Shown here in pieces: positions 13,965 to 20,449 of a DNA stretch of 21,932 nucleotides; position 1 is the first letter of the stretch; every line of letters begins with the position of its first letter. The notes below the pieces were generated by a model that saw only the letters and a program-made list of their open reading frames with translations, was not told where the DNA came from and made no database searches. Source of the stretch: a virus; IMG/VR virus record IMGVR_UViG_3300010354_000780, positions 1 to 21,932 of that record, one strand, 5' to 3'. The translations under genes were made by a program, and so were the position numbers.

Positions 13965-14339
13965 ATGAGTTTTTCCCTTGAACAAATGCTTGAACAATAT
14001 CCGTTCTTAAGTTATATAAAATACCCCACCGCCGATTTTATTGGAATTATACAAAATTATGATGGTGATATACTTTCAATGTATGCATTCAATAAATTAA
14101 AGACAGAAGAAGATAAAAAAGGTTTTTTAGAAGCGGCAGAAATATGGTGGTGGGAAAGTAATCGCTTAATACCAATCAATATTTTCCTTAAAAATAGTTG
14201 GAATCAATATCGTTACAGCACAGTAACATTAACAACTAAAGATATTCGTGAGCAATGTGGTCATATTGTTAGTATTGCTAAACTTGCAGAACGCAGAACA
14301 AAACGTAGAGTTGTTCAGTTAGTTAAACGACTCGCATAA
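13965..14339 (+). CDS. Conserved marine T4-like phage protein of unknown function (WWWESNR type)
   Basis: This 124-residue protein has PTADFIGIIQNYDGDILSMY and AAEIWWWESNRLIPINIFLK, followed by a Lys/Arg-rich end (AERRTKRRVVQLVKRLA). The WWWESNR-x-I-P-I-x-I-F-L block is very distinctive, and I recall it in small hypothetical proteins of marine T4-like phages, so it is probably conserved. No function is known to me; the basic C-terminus could bind nucleic acid. I choose ATG 13965 over the TTG at 13929. The TTG reading would place the start inside the promoter, and the peptide from ATG begins the recognisable core. Its end overlaps the mini-DnaE gene on the other strand by 21 bases. Confidence 0.75.
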   Translation: MSFSLEQMLEQYPFLSYIKYPTADFIGIIQNYDGDILSMYAFNKLKTEEDKKGFLEAAEIWWWESNRLIPINIFLKNSWNQYRYSTVTLTTKDIREQCGHIVSIAKLAERRTKRRVVQLVKRLA

Positions 14340-14879
14340 CAGATTCATATGAACCATTACTAATTGTGCATATGAATAAGCGTGTGCTTTCTTAAAATAA
14401 TAACCTTCTGTAGGTTTAATCCATATCTCTTCGTTTATTTCTCGCCATCTTTTTCCGATAAGGTATCGTTTTGATGGGCGAATGATTGCCAATACCATAG
14501 CCAACATATCCATTGTAGTAGGAAGATGTTGTTGCAAGACATCATAATGATTTGAAAGATGAATAAGTTTGGCAACGAAATCACGCTCCTTTAATTTTTC
14601 CCACTGTGGTTCACGTTTACAGAGTTCGTCAAGATGCTCGTTACTGCGAACTTGATTATAAACGTGAACATTCAGTAGGTCAAGTTTCATATAACCTAAA
14701 TCTTCTGCTGTTTCATAATCTATATTAGATAATCCAGATATTGGATTAGCAGGTATTGGATTAACATAAACACCAGTATTGTGTTTTACAATTTCACCAT
14801 CACGGTGTATTGTAGCAGGCACATGTTTTATAAGTTTTAATATGGTTTCACGGTCACCAAAGTCAATATCAATATCCAT
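14319..14879 (-). CDS. Mini family C (DnaE-like) polymerase relative, 186 residues
   Basis: The protein opens directly on a catalytic-type motif, MDIDIDFGD (Asp 2, 4, 6). It then shows KHNTGVYVNPIP (compare KHAGGVVIAP in DnaE), YMKLDLLN with Asp67 where DnaE has its third metal-binding Asp, LAMVLAIIRPSKR (compare the ALYRPGP region) and YFKKAHAYSYAQLVMVHMNL (compare the FNKSHAAAYA region). It therefore keeps the order of the DnaE palm and fingers landmarks in about half the usual space and has no PHP or OB domain. The ATG at 14879 overlaps the stop of the zinc-finger gene as TAATG, so both are translated in step. It may be a non-catalytic or accessory derivative, or half of a two-subunit enzyme; activity cannot be judged. 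A longer reading from TTG 14885 is less likely. Confidence 0.8.
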   Translation of the reverse strand: MDIDIDFGDRETILKLIKHVPATIHRDGEIVKHNTGVYVNPIPANPISGLSNIDYETAEDLGYMKLDLLNVHVYNQVRSNEHLDELCKREPQWEKLKERDFVAKLIHLSNHYDVLQQHLPTTMDMLAMVLAIIRPSKRYLIGKRWREINEEIWIKPTEGYYFKKAHAYSYAQLVMVHMNLLCESFN

Positions 14880-15574
14880 TAGCAACCAGCCTCACTCAAT
14901 ATATGCCTTGTCATTTCAGTATCAGCAGGATAATCACGCAGATGCCGTTCCCAAAATGGTGGGTCAATAAAGGCTATTATAATCTCTAATTGATCTTCTG
15001 TCAACTGTGAAAGTTTTTCAGTGCCATTGTCACAACAATATATTACCCACGGACTTATGCGACCATTTTGTATGTGTTGTATAAGTCGATTTGGACTAAT
15101 ATGTGTGAAATATTCATTAAATTGATATTGTGGAAACTCTTCGCTCCACTTTTGCATTGTTACAATACTACGTTCTAATGCGTCTGTAGCACTTTCGTGT
15201 CGTAATAAATGAAATAGATATTCGCTGTATATTGCATCACGGCACCAATGGTCAATCTTAAAATTATTCTTAAGAACATAATCAGTAAATTGATCTACAT
15301 TAATAGCACTTATAGCAACACAGTGTCTTCCAAATTTTACAAAAGCACCATATAGTGAACTTTGGCAAAATTCTTCATAGGTTTTAAGTTTGGCACTGCC
15401 TTGTGTCAATTCATAGAATCGCAACCAAGCATTGAAACCAATAACAACACCTTTTTCATTTTTCTGCAATTCACGGCGTTTTGGTTCACACTGATGCACA
15501 TTCAGTGTGCTTTCACGACTGAATTTAACACCACAATATTTGCATTGATATTCTGTATCAGCAATTGGTTTCAT
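14879..15574 (-). CDS. Zinc-finger protein coupled to the mini-DnaE protein
   Basis: This 231-residue protein has an N-terminal zinc finger, C11-x2-C14-x12-H27-x-C29 (YQCKYCGVKFSRESTLNVHQC), followed by a basic stretch (PKRRELQK). The rest is helical, with FNAWLRFYELTQGSAKLKTY, NFKIDHWCRDAIYSEYL, GRISPWVIYCCDNG and PPFWERHLRDYPADTEM. I recall close relatives of the whole protein in T4-like cyanophages, directly before the same small DnaE-like gene. This suggests a conserved two-gene module. The finger probably binds nucleic acid or a protein partner. I choose ATG 15574, because the finger begins shortly after it and the longer reading only extends into the deacetylase gene. The gene overlaps the upstream deacetylase gene by 17 bases. 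Confidence 0.78.
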   Translation of the reverse strand: MKPIADTEYQCKYCGVKFSRESTLNVHQCEPKRRELQKNEKGVVIGFNAWLRFYELTQGSAKLKTYEEFCQSSLYGAFVKFGRHCVAISAINVDQFTDYVLKNNFKIDHWCRDAIYSEYLFHLLRHESATDALERSIVTMQKWSEEFPQYQFNEYFTHISPNRLIQHIQNGRISPWVIYCCDNGTEKLSQLTEDQLEIIIAFIDPPFWERHLRDYPADTEMTRHILSEAGC

Positions 15575-16094
15575 GTAATCTATGTTGTGCCTCACCAGTA
15601 ATATAATACTTGTAAGTGCTGTTGTCAAATCCTAAAACAACATCTTTATGTAGCGGCAGTTCATCTATATTAAATGGTTCTATGCGAATAATTTCATTGT
15701 AATATTGTGGAAAATTACCAAAATAAACTTTTGGTATTAGTAAATCTTTTACACAACTATTAATAAACTTATGATGTAAGTGTCCATACTCACCATGATG
15801 GTTATGTGTTAATAACAAATCAAAGTTAAATGGCACTTTTTTGCAGAAATCAGCTGCATCTATTTCACTGAATCCCAATTCACCACGCTGTACAGTATTC
15901 CAATCGTCATTAAATTCAGCGTGAATAGTTTTTATATTACGTTTATTCCAGAATTTTTGTAACTCAATACTGCGTTCATCATTTTCTTTATGTGTGAGAT
16001 AGGCAATAGTCCATTCAAACGGATATTTGTTTATAAATCCATAACCAAAAATTACACAATCATCAGGGTGAGCAACAAGACATAATGCTTTCAT
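15558..16094 (-). CDS. PIG-L/LmbE-family N-acetylglucosamine-type deacetylase
   Basis: This 178-residue protein belongs to the zinc-dependent PIG-L/LmbE family, which removes the N-acetyl group from GlcNAc-linked compounds. Visible motifs are the N-terminal 'CLVAHPDDCVIFGYG' (His9, Asp11, Asp12) and 'THNHHGEYGHLHHKFIN' (His105 and His108 as metal ligands). The middle contains the usual AYLTHKENDERSIELQKFW segment. Family members act on sugars in mycothiol, bacillithiol, GPI-anchor and antibiotic pathways; the substrate here is unknown. The ATG at 16094 overlaps the stop of the glycosyltransferase-like gene as ATGA. That coupling suggests the two enzymes act in sequence on one glycan or glycoside. 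It is slightly short for the family (usually 220 or more residues). Confidence 0.85.
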   Translation of the reverse strand: MKALCLVAHPDDCVIFGYGFINKYPFEWTIAYLTHKENDERSIELQKFWNKRNIKTIHAEFNDDWNTVQRGELGFSEIDAADFCKKVPFNFDLLLTHNHHGEYGHLHHKFINSCVKDLLIPKVYFGNFPQYYNEIIRIEPFNIDELPLHKDVVLGFDNSTYKYYITGEAQHRLHETNC

Positions 16095-16930
16095 TTTATA
16101 TAATCGTTCCATCTATTTTGTTGTTCATCAGATAATAAATTATATGCACGTGGATGAATACTTATAGTAAATGGTTGTATGGTTTCCACTTCTGTCATCC
16201 AATTATCAAAATTATCTACTTCCCAATCAGCAAGATTTCGTACTTGTATTTCTTGTTTACCTGAATATAGATCTTCAAATAAACCAGGTATGCTACTAAC
16301 ATATGCACTGTAGCAAAGAAATTCTGTAATGCCACGTGTTTGTGTATCAAATTTGCTTGGAAATTGACAATAGGTATGAAACCATTCTACAAAATCTGGT
16401 TCCTCATAAACCATTGCTCTCATAGTTGGAACGTGTGCAAGAAAAGGAACACCAGCAGGACTTATCCACTTAAAATCTTTAATATCGTATTTGTTTTTTA
16501 GAAATTCTAATCCAGTTTGCCAATGTGGACTGTTACATGGCCAATTTGCAAATCGTCCACGTTCACCATTAAAAATTAAATCAGTTCTATAATCTTGGTT
16601 TAATAATGTTTTTGCATCAAATATAAAACACCATTCGCTTTCAGCAATACTGCAAGTTCCTAATATTTTACAAACTTGTTGTGTGTACCAACCTTTTAAA
16701 TTAGGTGGCGGATAATACCCAAGTTCATTGCGATGAATGACACGAATGCTATCCTTAAACCATCCCCACCACCCTACATTAATATCAGTGGTTTGCAAAG
16801 TATCATCATTTAATACAACAATAATATTATTCACGTGTGGAAATCTTAAATGATAATTAAATCTTTCTGCTTGTTTTTTAAGCAATTCTAACTCATCACG
16901 ATAAACAACAGTAAGAAAGTCTATACTCAT
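16091..16930 (-). CDS. Glycosyltransferase-like protein (DUF6492-type)
   Basis: This 279-residue protein starts IDFLTVVYRDELELLKKQAE and continues with NNIIVVLNDD, GWYTQQVCKILG and WCFIFDAKTLL. This resembles the GT-A-like 'h-h-T-x-x-Y-x-x-D ... W-x-x-Q-Q-x-x-K ... h-h-h-D-x-D' layout of DUF6492-type putative glycosyltransferases. Here the usual D-x-D is D105-A-K107, so metal dependence may be altered. The second half has conserved-looking aromatics (SPHWQTGLEFL, TRGITEFLCYSAYV). It would move a sugar to an unknown acceptor, such as DNA, the cell surface or a small molecule. It is coupled by ATGA to the 71-residue gene before it and to the deacetylase after it. The function is inferred from motif order. 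Confidence 0.72.
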   Translation of the reverse strand: MSIDFLTVVYRDELELLKKQAERFNYHLRFPHVNNIIVVLNDDTLQTTDINVGWWGWFKDSIRVIHRNELGYYPPPNLKGWYTQQVCKILGTCSIAESEWCFIFDAKTLLNQDYRTDLIFNGERGRFANWPCNSPHWQTGLEFLKNKYDIKDFKWISPAGVPFLAHVPTMRAMVYEEPDFVEWFHTYCQFPSKFDTQTRGITEFLCYSAYVSSIPGLFEDLYSGKQEIQVRNLADWEVDNFDNWMTEVETIQPFTISIHPRAYNLLSDEQQNRWNDYIK

Positions 16931-17142
16931 TTTGTTATTTCATGCAGAGTTCGTGCTTGCTTTAATAAATCAATAACAGTTGGGTCTTTGCTTTGAAATA
17001 CTGGTCTCCACTCTTGCCACCAATTAATTAGTTCAATCATTTCAAGTGTAAAATTACAATTTAATTGTTGACCACCATAAACATCATTGGTTGTTAAAGA
17101 TGCTATTCTATATTCATTTGTTGTTACACTTTTATATGTCAT
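16927..17142 (-). CDS. Small conserved-looking hypothetical protein
   Basis: This 71-residue protein contains FTLEMIELINWWQEWRPVFQ and DPTVIDLLKQARTLHEITK. The 'F-x-L-E-M-I-x-L-h-x-W-W-x-x-W ... D-P-T-V-x-D-x-L-x-Q-A' pattern seems conserved among marine T4-like phages in my memory, without a known function. ATG 17142 lies 11 bases inside the end of the SGNH-like gene. Its stop overlaps the next start as ATGA, so it is firmly part of the operon. No metal-binding or catalytic residues stand out. Confidence 0.65.
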   Translation of the reverse strand: MTYKSVTTNEYRIASLTTNDVYGGQQLNCNFTLEMIELINWWQEWRPVFQSKDPTVIDLLKQARTLHEITK

Positions 17143-17797
17143 TGATTTTATCCGCTATTTCTTTTATTAAAAGATTTATTTTTTCTTGTTTATAATCTTT
17201 TGTTCTATCAGCAAGTAAATTGCCAAATGCTAAATTTGTTTTAATTGTAAAATGGTTTTTGTATTCAGGATTGTTCATATCAATATTTCCAACATTAAGA
17301 AGTGGAAAATCAAGATAAGAAAAATTTGGTATTTCACTATATAAAATTTTTATAAGTTCTAAACTTTCACTAAAACATGGTAATAAAATAATATTTGTAT
17401 TATTTTTGTAACTATTAACTATATCTTTTAAAGATTTTATATACAAAAAATCGTGCAATTCCTTGTCAAAAAACCTATCAAAATAATGAAAATGTATTAT
17501 ATCATCTGTAACTTCATTTTTATTTGTAATTGGAAAATATTCACCACGACGAGCACACATTTTAGGATTTGTGCAATAAGGTATTCTATATGGATGTGTA
17601 CAAGTAATTACAATTGTTTTGTATTTGTTTTGTAAAATATTTGTTTTTTCTTTATTAATATTTTTATATGCAATCCAAATGCTTGAACCACCAATGCTTG
17701 TATTATTAAAACTTGAATTAAAATTTTTTGTATATACTTCTGTCCAAGAATTCTCACCATCATTTGCACTAAAACTATCACCTGCAAATAATATCAT
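17132..17797 (-). CDS. SGNH/GDSL-like hydrolase (first of two in the operon)
   Basis: This 221-residue protein starts MILFAGDSFSANDG, where G6-D7-S8 matches block I with the nucleophile Ser8. GGSS (36-39) fits block II. NHFT at 181-184 gives a His182 that could complete the triad. The block III Asn is not obvious (ITCTHPYRIPY occupies that place). SGNH enzymes are esterases or acyltransferases, often acting on acetylated glycans. It is AT-rich and Lys/Asn/Ile-rich compared with its neighbours. ATG 17797 overlaps the upstream stop as ATGA. Together with the glycosyltransferase-like protein and deacetylase it suggests glycan processing; the substrate is unknown. Confidence 0.72.
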   Translation of the reverse strand: MILFAGDSFSANDGENSWTEVYTKNFNSSFNNTSIGGSSIWIAYKNINKEKTNILQNKYKTIVITCTHPYRIPYCTNPKMCARRGEYFPITNKNEVTDDIIHFHYFDRFFDKELHDFLYIKSLKDIVNSYKNNTNIILLPCFSESLELIKILYSEIPNFSYLDFPLLNVGNIDMNNPEYKNHFTIKTNLAFGNLLADRTKDYKQEKINLLIKEIADKINDI

Positions 17798-18258
17798 TTT
17801 AATGCCTCTTTAACTTCTTTATCACTATATCCACGCTCCAATAACATTGCCTTATAATCATTATCGCTAATCTGCTGTGCAAGCAACTCTGCTTCATCAG
17901 TTTTAATATGCGGATATAATTCTAACAATTTTACTGCACGTTTATTCTTTGCTGTCTTGCCACTATAAGCAATCCATTCGTGACGGTGTTTACCCATATT
18001 AGGACTAACTGTTGTCAGCAATAACCATTGTAGTTTTGGATGTTTGTTGATATCAAAGAACCGTTTATTGACACGTTCATTCATTGCTTGCAAATAATAC
18101 TGCTGCAATTCATGTATACCGTTGACTACACTACCCCAACGTAGCATTAGATATGTGGAAAACTTTTTGCGTTCTTCATCATTAAGTTCATCATAGAACC
18201 CACGATTACGCAAATCCAACTGTGCCATTTCGTTGATAATATCAAGTTTATTAACCAT
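17794..18258 (-). CDS. Possible clamp-loader small subunit, T4 gp62-like
   Basis: This 154-residue helical protein has KKFSTYLMLRWGSVVNGIHE, YYLQAMNERVNK, KLQWLLLTTVSPNMGKHRHE and IAYSGKTAKNKRAVKLLELY. T4 gp62 (187 residues) shows the same order: 'K-F-x-V-x-x-A-x-S ... A-M-N ... h-x-Y-L-M-x-x-V-P-x-G-K-R-x-x-K-W ... I-x-L-L'. On that basis I suggest gp62, which with gp44 loads the sliding clamp. The match is by eye and short, so it remains tentative; it is also somewhat shorter than gp62. In T4, genes 62, 44 and 45 are adjacent. Here neither neighbour is gp44 or gp45. ATG 18258 lies inside the end of the upstream gene (8-base overlap). Confidence 0.5.
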   Translation of the reverse strand: MVNKLDIINEMAQLDLRNRGFYDELNDEERKKFSTYLMLRWGSVVNGIHELQQYYLQAMNERVNKRFFDINKHPKLQWLLLTTVSPNMGKHRHEWIAYSGKTAKNKRAVKLLELYPHIKTDEAELLAQQISDNDYKAMLLERGYSDKEVKEALK

Positions 18259-18442
18259 CAAATACAAGTCCGTCAAGTGGTTTTTTAGTTTTATTCTTCA
18301 TTTCTTCACTTGCATAATACAATACTCGTAGCTGATCTGCAAGTTCTTTTAATGTTGGGTTTGTTTTGGTAGCATCTAATATATCTGCCCATTCAACAAA
18401 TTCATCAAAGTTTTGATCTGTTTTATTAAAATCTTCTATCAT
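18251..18442 (-). CDS. Small acidic helical protein of unknown function
   Basis: This 63-residue protein (MIEDFNKTDQNFDEFVEWAD ... LKELADQLRVLYYASEEMKN) has an acidic first half and a basic helix near the end (KNKTKKPLDG). No family is recognised. The ATG at 18442 overlaps the stop of the preceding gene as ATGA and its end overlaps the gp62-like gene by 8 bases. Tight coupling and length suggest it may be a partner of that protein, but this is only inference. Confidence 0.6.
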   Translation of the reverse strand: MIEDFNKTDQNFDEFVEWADILDATKTNPTLKELADQLRVLYYASEEMKNKTKKPLDGLVFDG

Positions 18443-19179
18443 ATTGTATTTGTATTATCAATGTTACTTAAATATCCATAATCTTTAGGTTGCCATAATT
18501 TTCCAAAAATATTAAATTTTTCAGGTAACCATGTTTTTTTTAACAAATTATTAAATAAGTTTTCGTCAAAGTCTTTAAATGTTTCAAAAAAGAAAAAATA
18601 ATTTTTTTTAATATATATTTGTTCATAATTTATGACTGAAGCATAAGATGGTGTTGCATTATTGTGTTGTTTAATTTCATCAATCAAATCATTTAAATTA
18701 TTTAATTTATATTCTAATTCTATTCTTCTATTGAAATCATTGATTTCTAATTCTTTTTTTATTAAATCAATATCTATAAAATATTCAATTTTTTTAAATT
18801 TAGTAAAATTTTCTTTGTAAAAATTATTTTGATCCTTTAAAAAGTCAAAAACTGAAAATTTATGGAAAGCAGTTTTAAATATATATTCTACGGCAACAGT
18901 TTTCATATAAAATTCTTCAACGTTAAGTTGGATAAAAGAACAATTATATTTTTTCATTATATCATATGAAAATAAATGACATCTATGCCCACAACACATT
19001 ACAAAATCTTTTTTAATAACATTTTCAAACTCAATATTATTGAATGAACGATGTAATGATGGACCAAAAACTTTTGATTTATTAAGTAAATTATCAGAAA
19101 AAAATTGTTTGGTATTAAAAAAATTTGTTAAAAAATCTCCTTTGGAACCTGGATTATAATTTAATAAAAACTTTTTCAT
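18439..19179 (-). CDS. Unknown protein, sulfotransferase-like architecture (family member 3 of 3)
   Basis: This 246-residue protein opens with KKFLLNYNPGSKGDFLTNFF, the clearest of the three glycine-rich loops and similar to the PAPS-binding loop of sulfotransferases. It is followed by DFVMCCGHRCHLFSYDI and then CSFIQLNVEEFYMKTVAVEY, giving the same histidine-then-strand order as the proteins at 71-748 and 11302-12111. The remainder is Lys/Asn/Phe-rich. It sits within the uvsW operon, 2 bases after the upstream stop, and is far more AT-rich than its neighbours on both sides. It may be an inserted accessory gene that modifies host surface or small molecules; no catalytic assignment is secure. 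Confidence 0.68.
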   Translation of the reverse strand: MKKFLLNYNPGSKGDFLTNFFNTKQFFSDNLLNKSKVFGPSLHRSFNNIEFENVIKKDFVMCCGHRCHLFSYDIMKKYNCSFIQLNVEEFYMKTVAVEYIFKTAFHKFSVFDFLKDQNNFYKENFTKFKKIEYFIDIDLIKKELEINDFNRRIELEYKLNNLNDLIDEIKQHNNATPSYASVINYEQIYIKKNYFFFFETFKDFDENLFNNLLKKTWLPEKFNIFGKLWQPKDYGYLSNIDNTNTI

Positions 19180-19181
19180 AA

Positions 19182-19682
19182 TTATACTACATTTTGTATA
19201 TCAATAGTTTCACTTGCACGGCTGATTTCTTTAACAAAATATGCACATATTGGTTTTGGACCATCAGTAATTGGAATACAAAGTAGCTGACCATTTTTTA
19301 GTTTAGGAAAATACCAACGCACATCTTGATATACATCCTCTATTTCTATTGGTAAAAACTCTGCACGAAAACTACTAAGGGGATTAAATGTAAATGCTTC
19401 GAAACCACGGTCATTTAACTTTGTAAGTGGTAGTGCTTCTAAATCACCTATCTCTGCCTCACCTATTAGTATTCGCCAATTATATGGCATCATAAGACGA
19501 TGATTGCCTATCTTAAGAACAAGTGCAGGATCATTAAAACTTTCTAAAAATATAAGTGGTAAAAAATAATAATCTGCTTCTGGTGGATTACTATTATCTA
19601 AAACACAAAATCGTAAATCATCTACTTGGTCTGGTAAATTATTCATTTCAAAAACGGTATTATCAACTGTTAGTATTCTCAC
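19182..19682 (-). CDS. Conserved-looking hypothetical protein in the uvsW operon
   Basis: This 166-residue beta-rich protein contains NWRILIGEAEIGDLEALPLT, LNDRGFEAFTFNPLSSF, VYQDVRWYFPKLKNGQLLCI and PKPICAYFVKEISRASE. The phrases 'LNDRGF-x-A-F-x-F-N-P' and 'WYFPKLKNGQLL' are highly characteristic, and I recall them from T4-like marine phages close to replication genes, without a known function. The start is GTG 19682, forming a GTGA overlap with the stop of the SGNH-like gene upstream. No enzyme motif is visible. The strong word conservation suggests a core rather than accessory protein. Confidence 0.72.
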   Translation of the reverse strand: MRILTVDNTVFEMNNLPDQVDDLRFCVLDNSNPPEADYYFLPLIFLESFNDPALVLKIGNHRLMMPYNWRILIGEAEIGDLEALPLTKLNDRGFEAFTFNPLSSFRAEFLPIEIEDVYQDVRWYFPKLKNGQLLCIPITDGPKPICAYFVKEISRASETIDIQNVV

Positions 19683-20449
19683 TGTCTTTCCTTAACAAAA
19701 TTGTAGTATAGTTCTGCGATGGCAACTTGACCATCGGGATGTGTATGATAACCAGGATCTGGTCCTGTTAATGGATGGCTATCACAAAAAGCACCAAGTG
19801 CAAATTTTGGTGGTGCAAAATATTTTTGTAAAAACTGTGGTGGGAAGTCTGCACCCCAACCTTTACCGTGAATATATGTATTCCATCCATTAAACAAAAA
19901 AGGTATTTTTAGATAATCTAATTTCCATAATCCACTGAATAAAACCCAATTATCAACTTGACGTTTCCAATGTGCATCATATAAGAATGCAGCATAGCCT
20001 TCCATTGCTATACGAGTAGGTTTATCTACTTTTGCCAAACGATAATTGTGATCATAATTTTCAATAACACTAAACATGGTCTCACCTATCATACGATAGG
20101 GATGTGCGTCACCATAATTAAAATTCTTTAATCCATCTTCCCAAATATAACCATTGCGGTTTTCACGATGTGCACTATGATTGGGACTACCATCTTCTAT
20201 TTTTAAAAATTTTTCAACTGGAAACTCAATACGATCTTCTGTAGTGCTTGCAATGAATAACCAATCCGCACCATCTTTTATTGCTTCATCAATTTGTAAT
20301 CGGATTACATTATTACCAATACCTTGTCGTGCATAATTTTTAAGTTTTGCACCAAGTTTAGCAGCAAGTATTTCACTCCAATGTGTTCCACTGTATTCAG
20401 GCAAATGACTGACTGCACTAAAACTACAACCACACACTGCTATCTTCAT
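19679..20449 (-). CDS. SGNH-hydrolase-like protein (second of two)
   Basis: This 256-residue protein starts MKIAVCGCSFSAVSHLPEYS, where G-C-S-F-S (7-11) replaces the usual G-D-S of block I. NYARQGIGNNVIRLQIDEAI supplies a block II-like Gly and Asn. DWLFIASTTEDRIEF is the block III region. PGYHTHPDGQVAIAEL near the end provides His235/His237 with the 'H-P-x-G-x-x-x-x-A' form of block V. I recall proteins of this GCSFS type in many marine phages. The likely activity is an esterase or acyl hydrolase, but the substituted Asp means catalysis is uncertain. Its ATG at 20449 overlaps the uvsW stop as ATGA. Confidence 0.72.
   Translation of the reverse strand: MKIAVCGCSFSAVSHLPEYSGTHWSEILAAKLGAKLKNYARQGIGNNVIRLQIDEAIKDGADWLFIASTTEDRIEFPVEKFLKIEDGSPNHSAHRENRNGYIWEDGLKNFNYGDAHPYRMIGETMFSVIENYDHNYRLAKVDKPTRIAMEGYAAFLYDAHWKRQVDNWVLFSGLWKLDYLKIPFLFNGWNTYIHGKGWGADFPPQFLQKYFAPPKFALGAFCDSHPLTGPDPGYHTHPDGQVAIAELYYNFVKERQ

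Noticed and set aside
14319-14879. Idea that the mini-DnaE is simply a broken duplicate of the 570-residue polymerase-like gene
   Set aside because: The two proteins differ at almost every position outside the landmarks, the small gene has an intact frame and a coupled start, and I recall similar small proteins in related phages.
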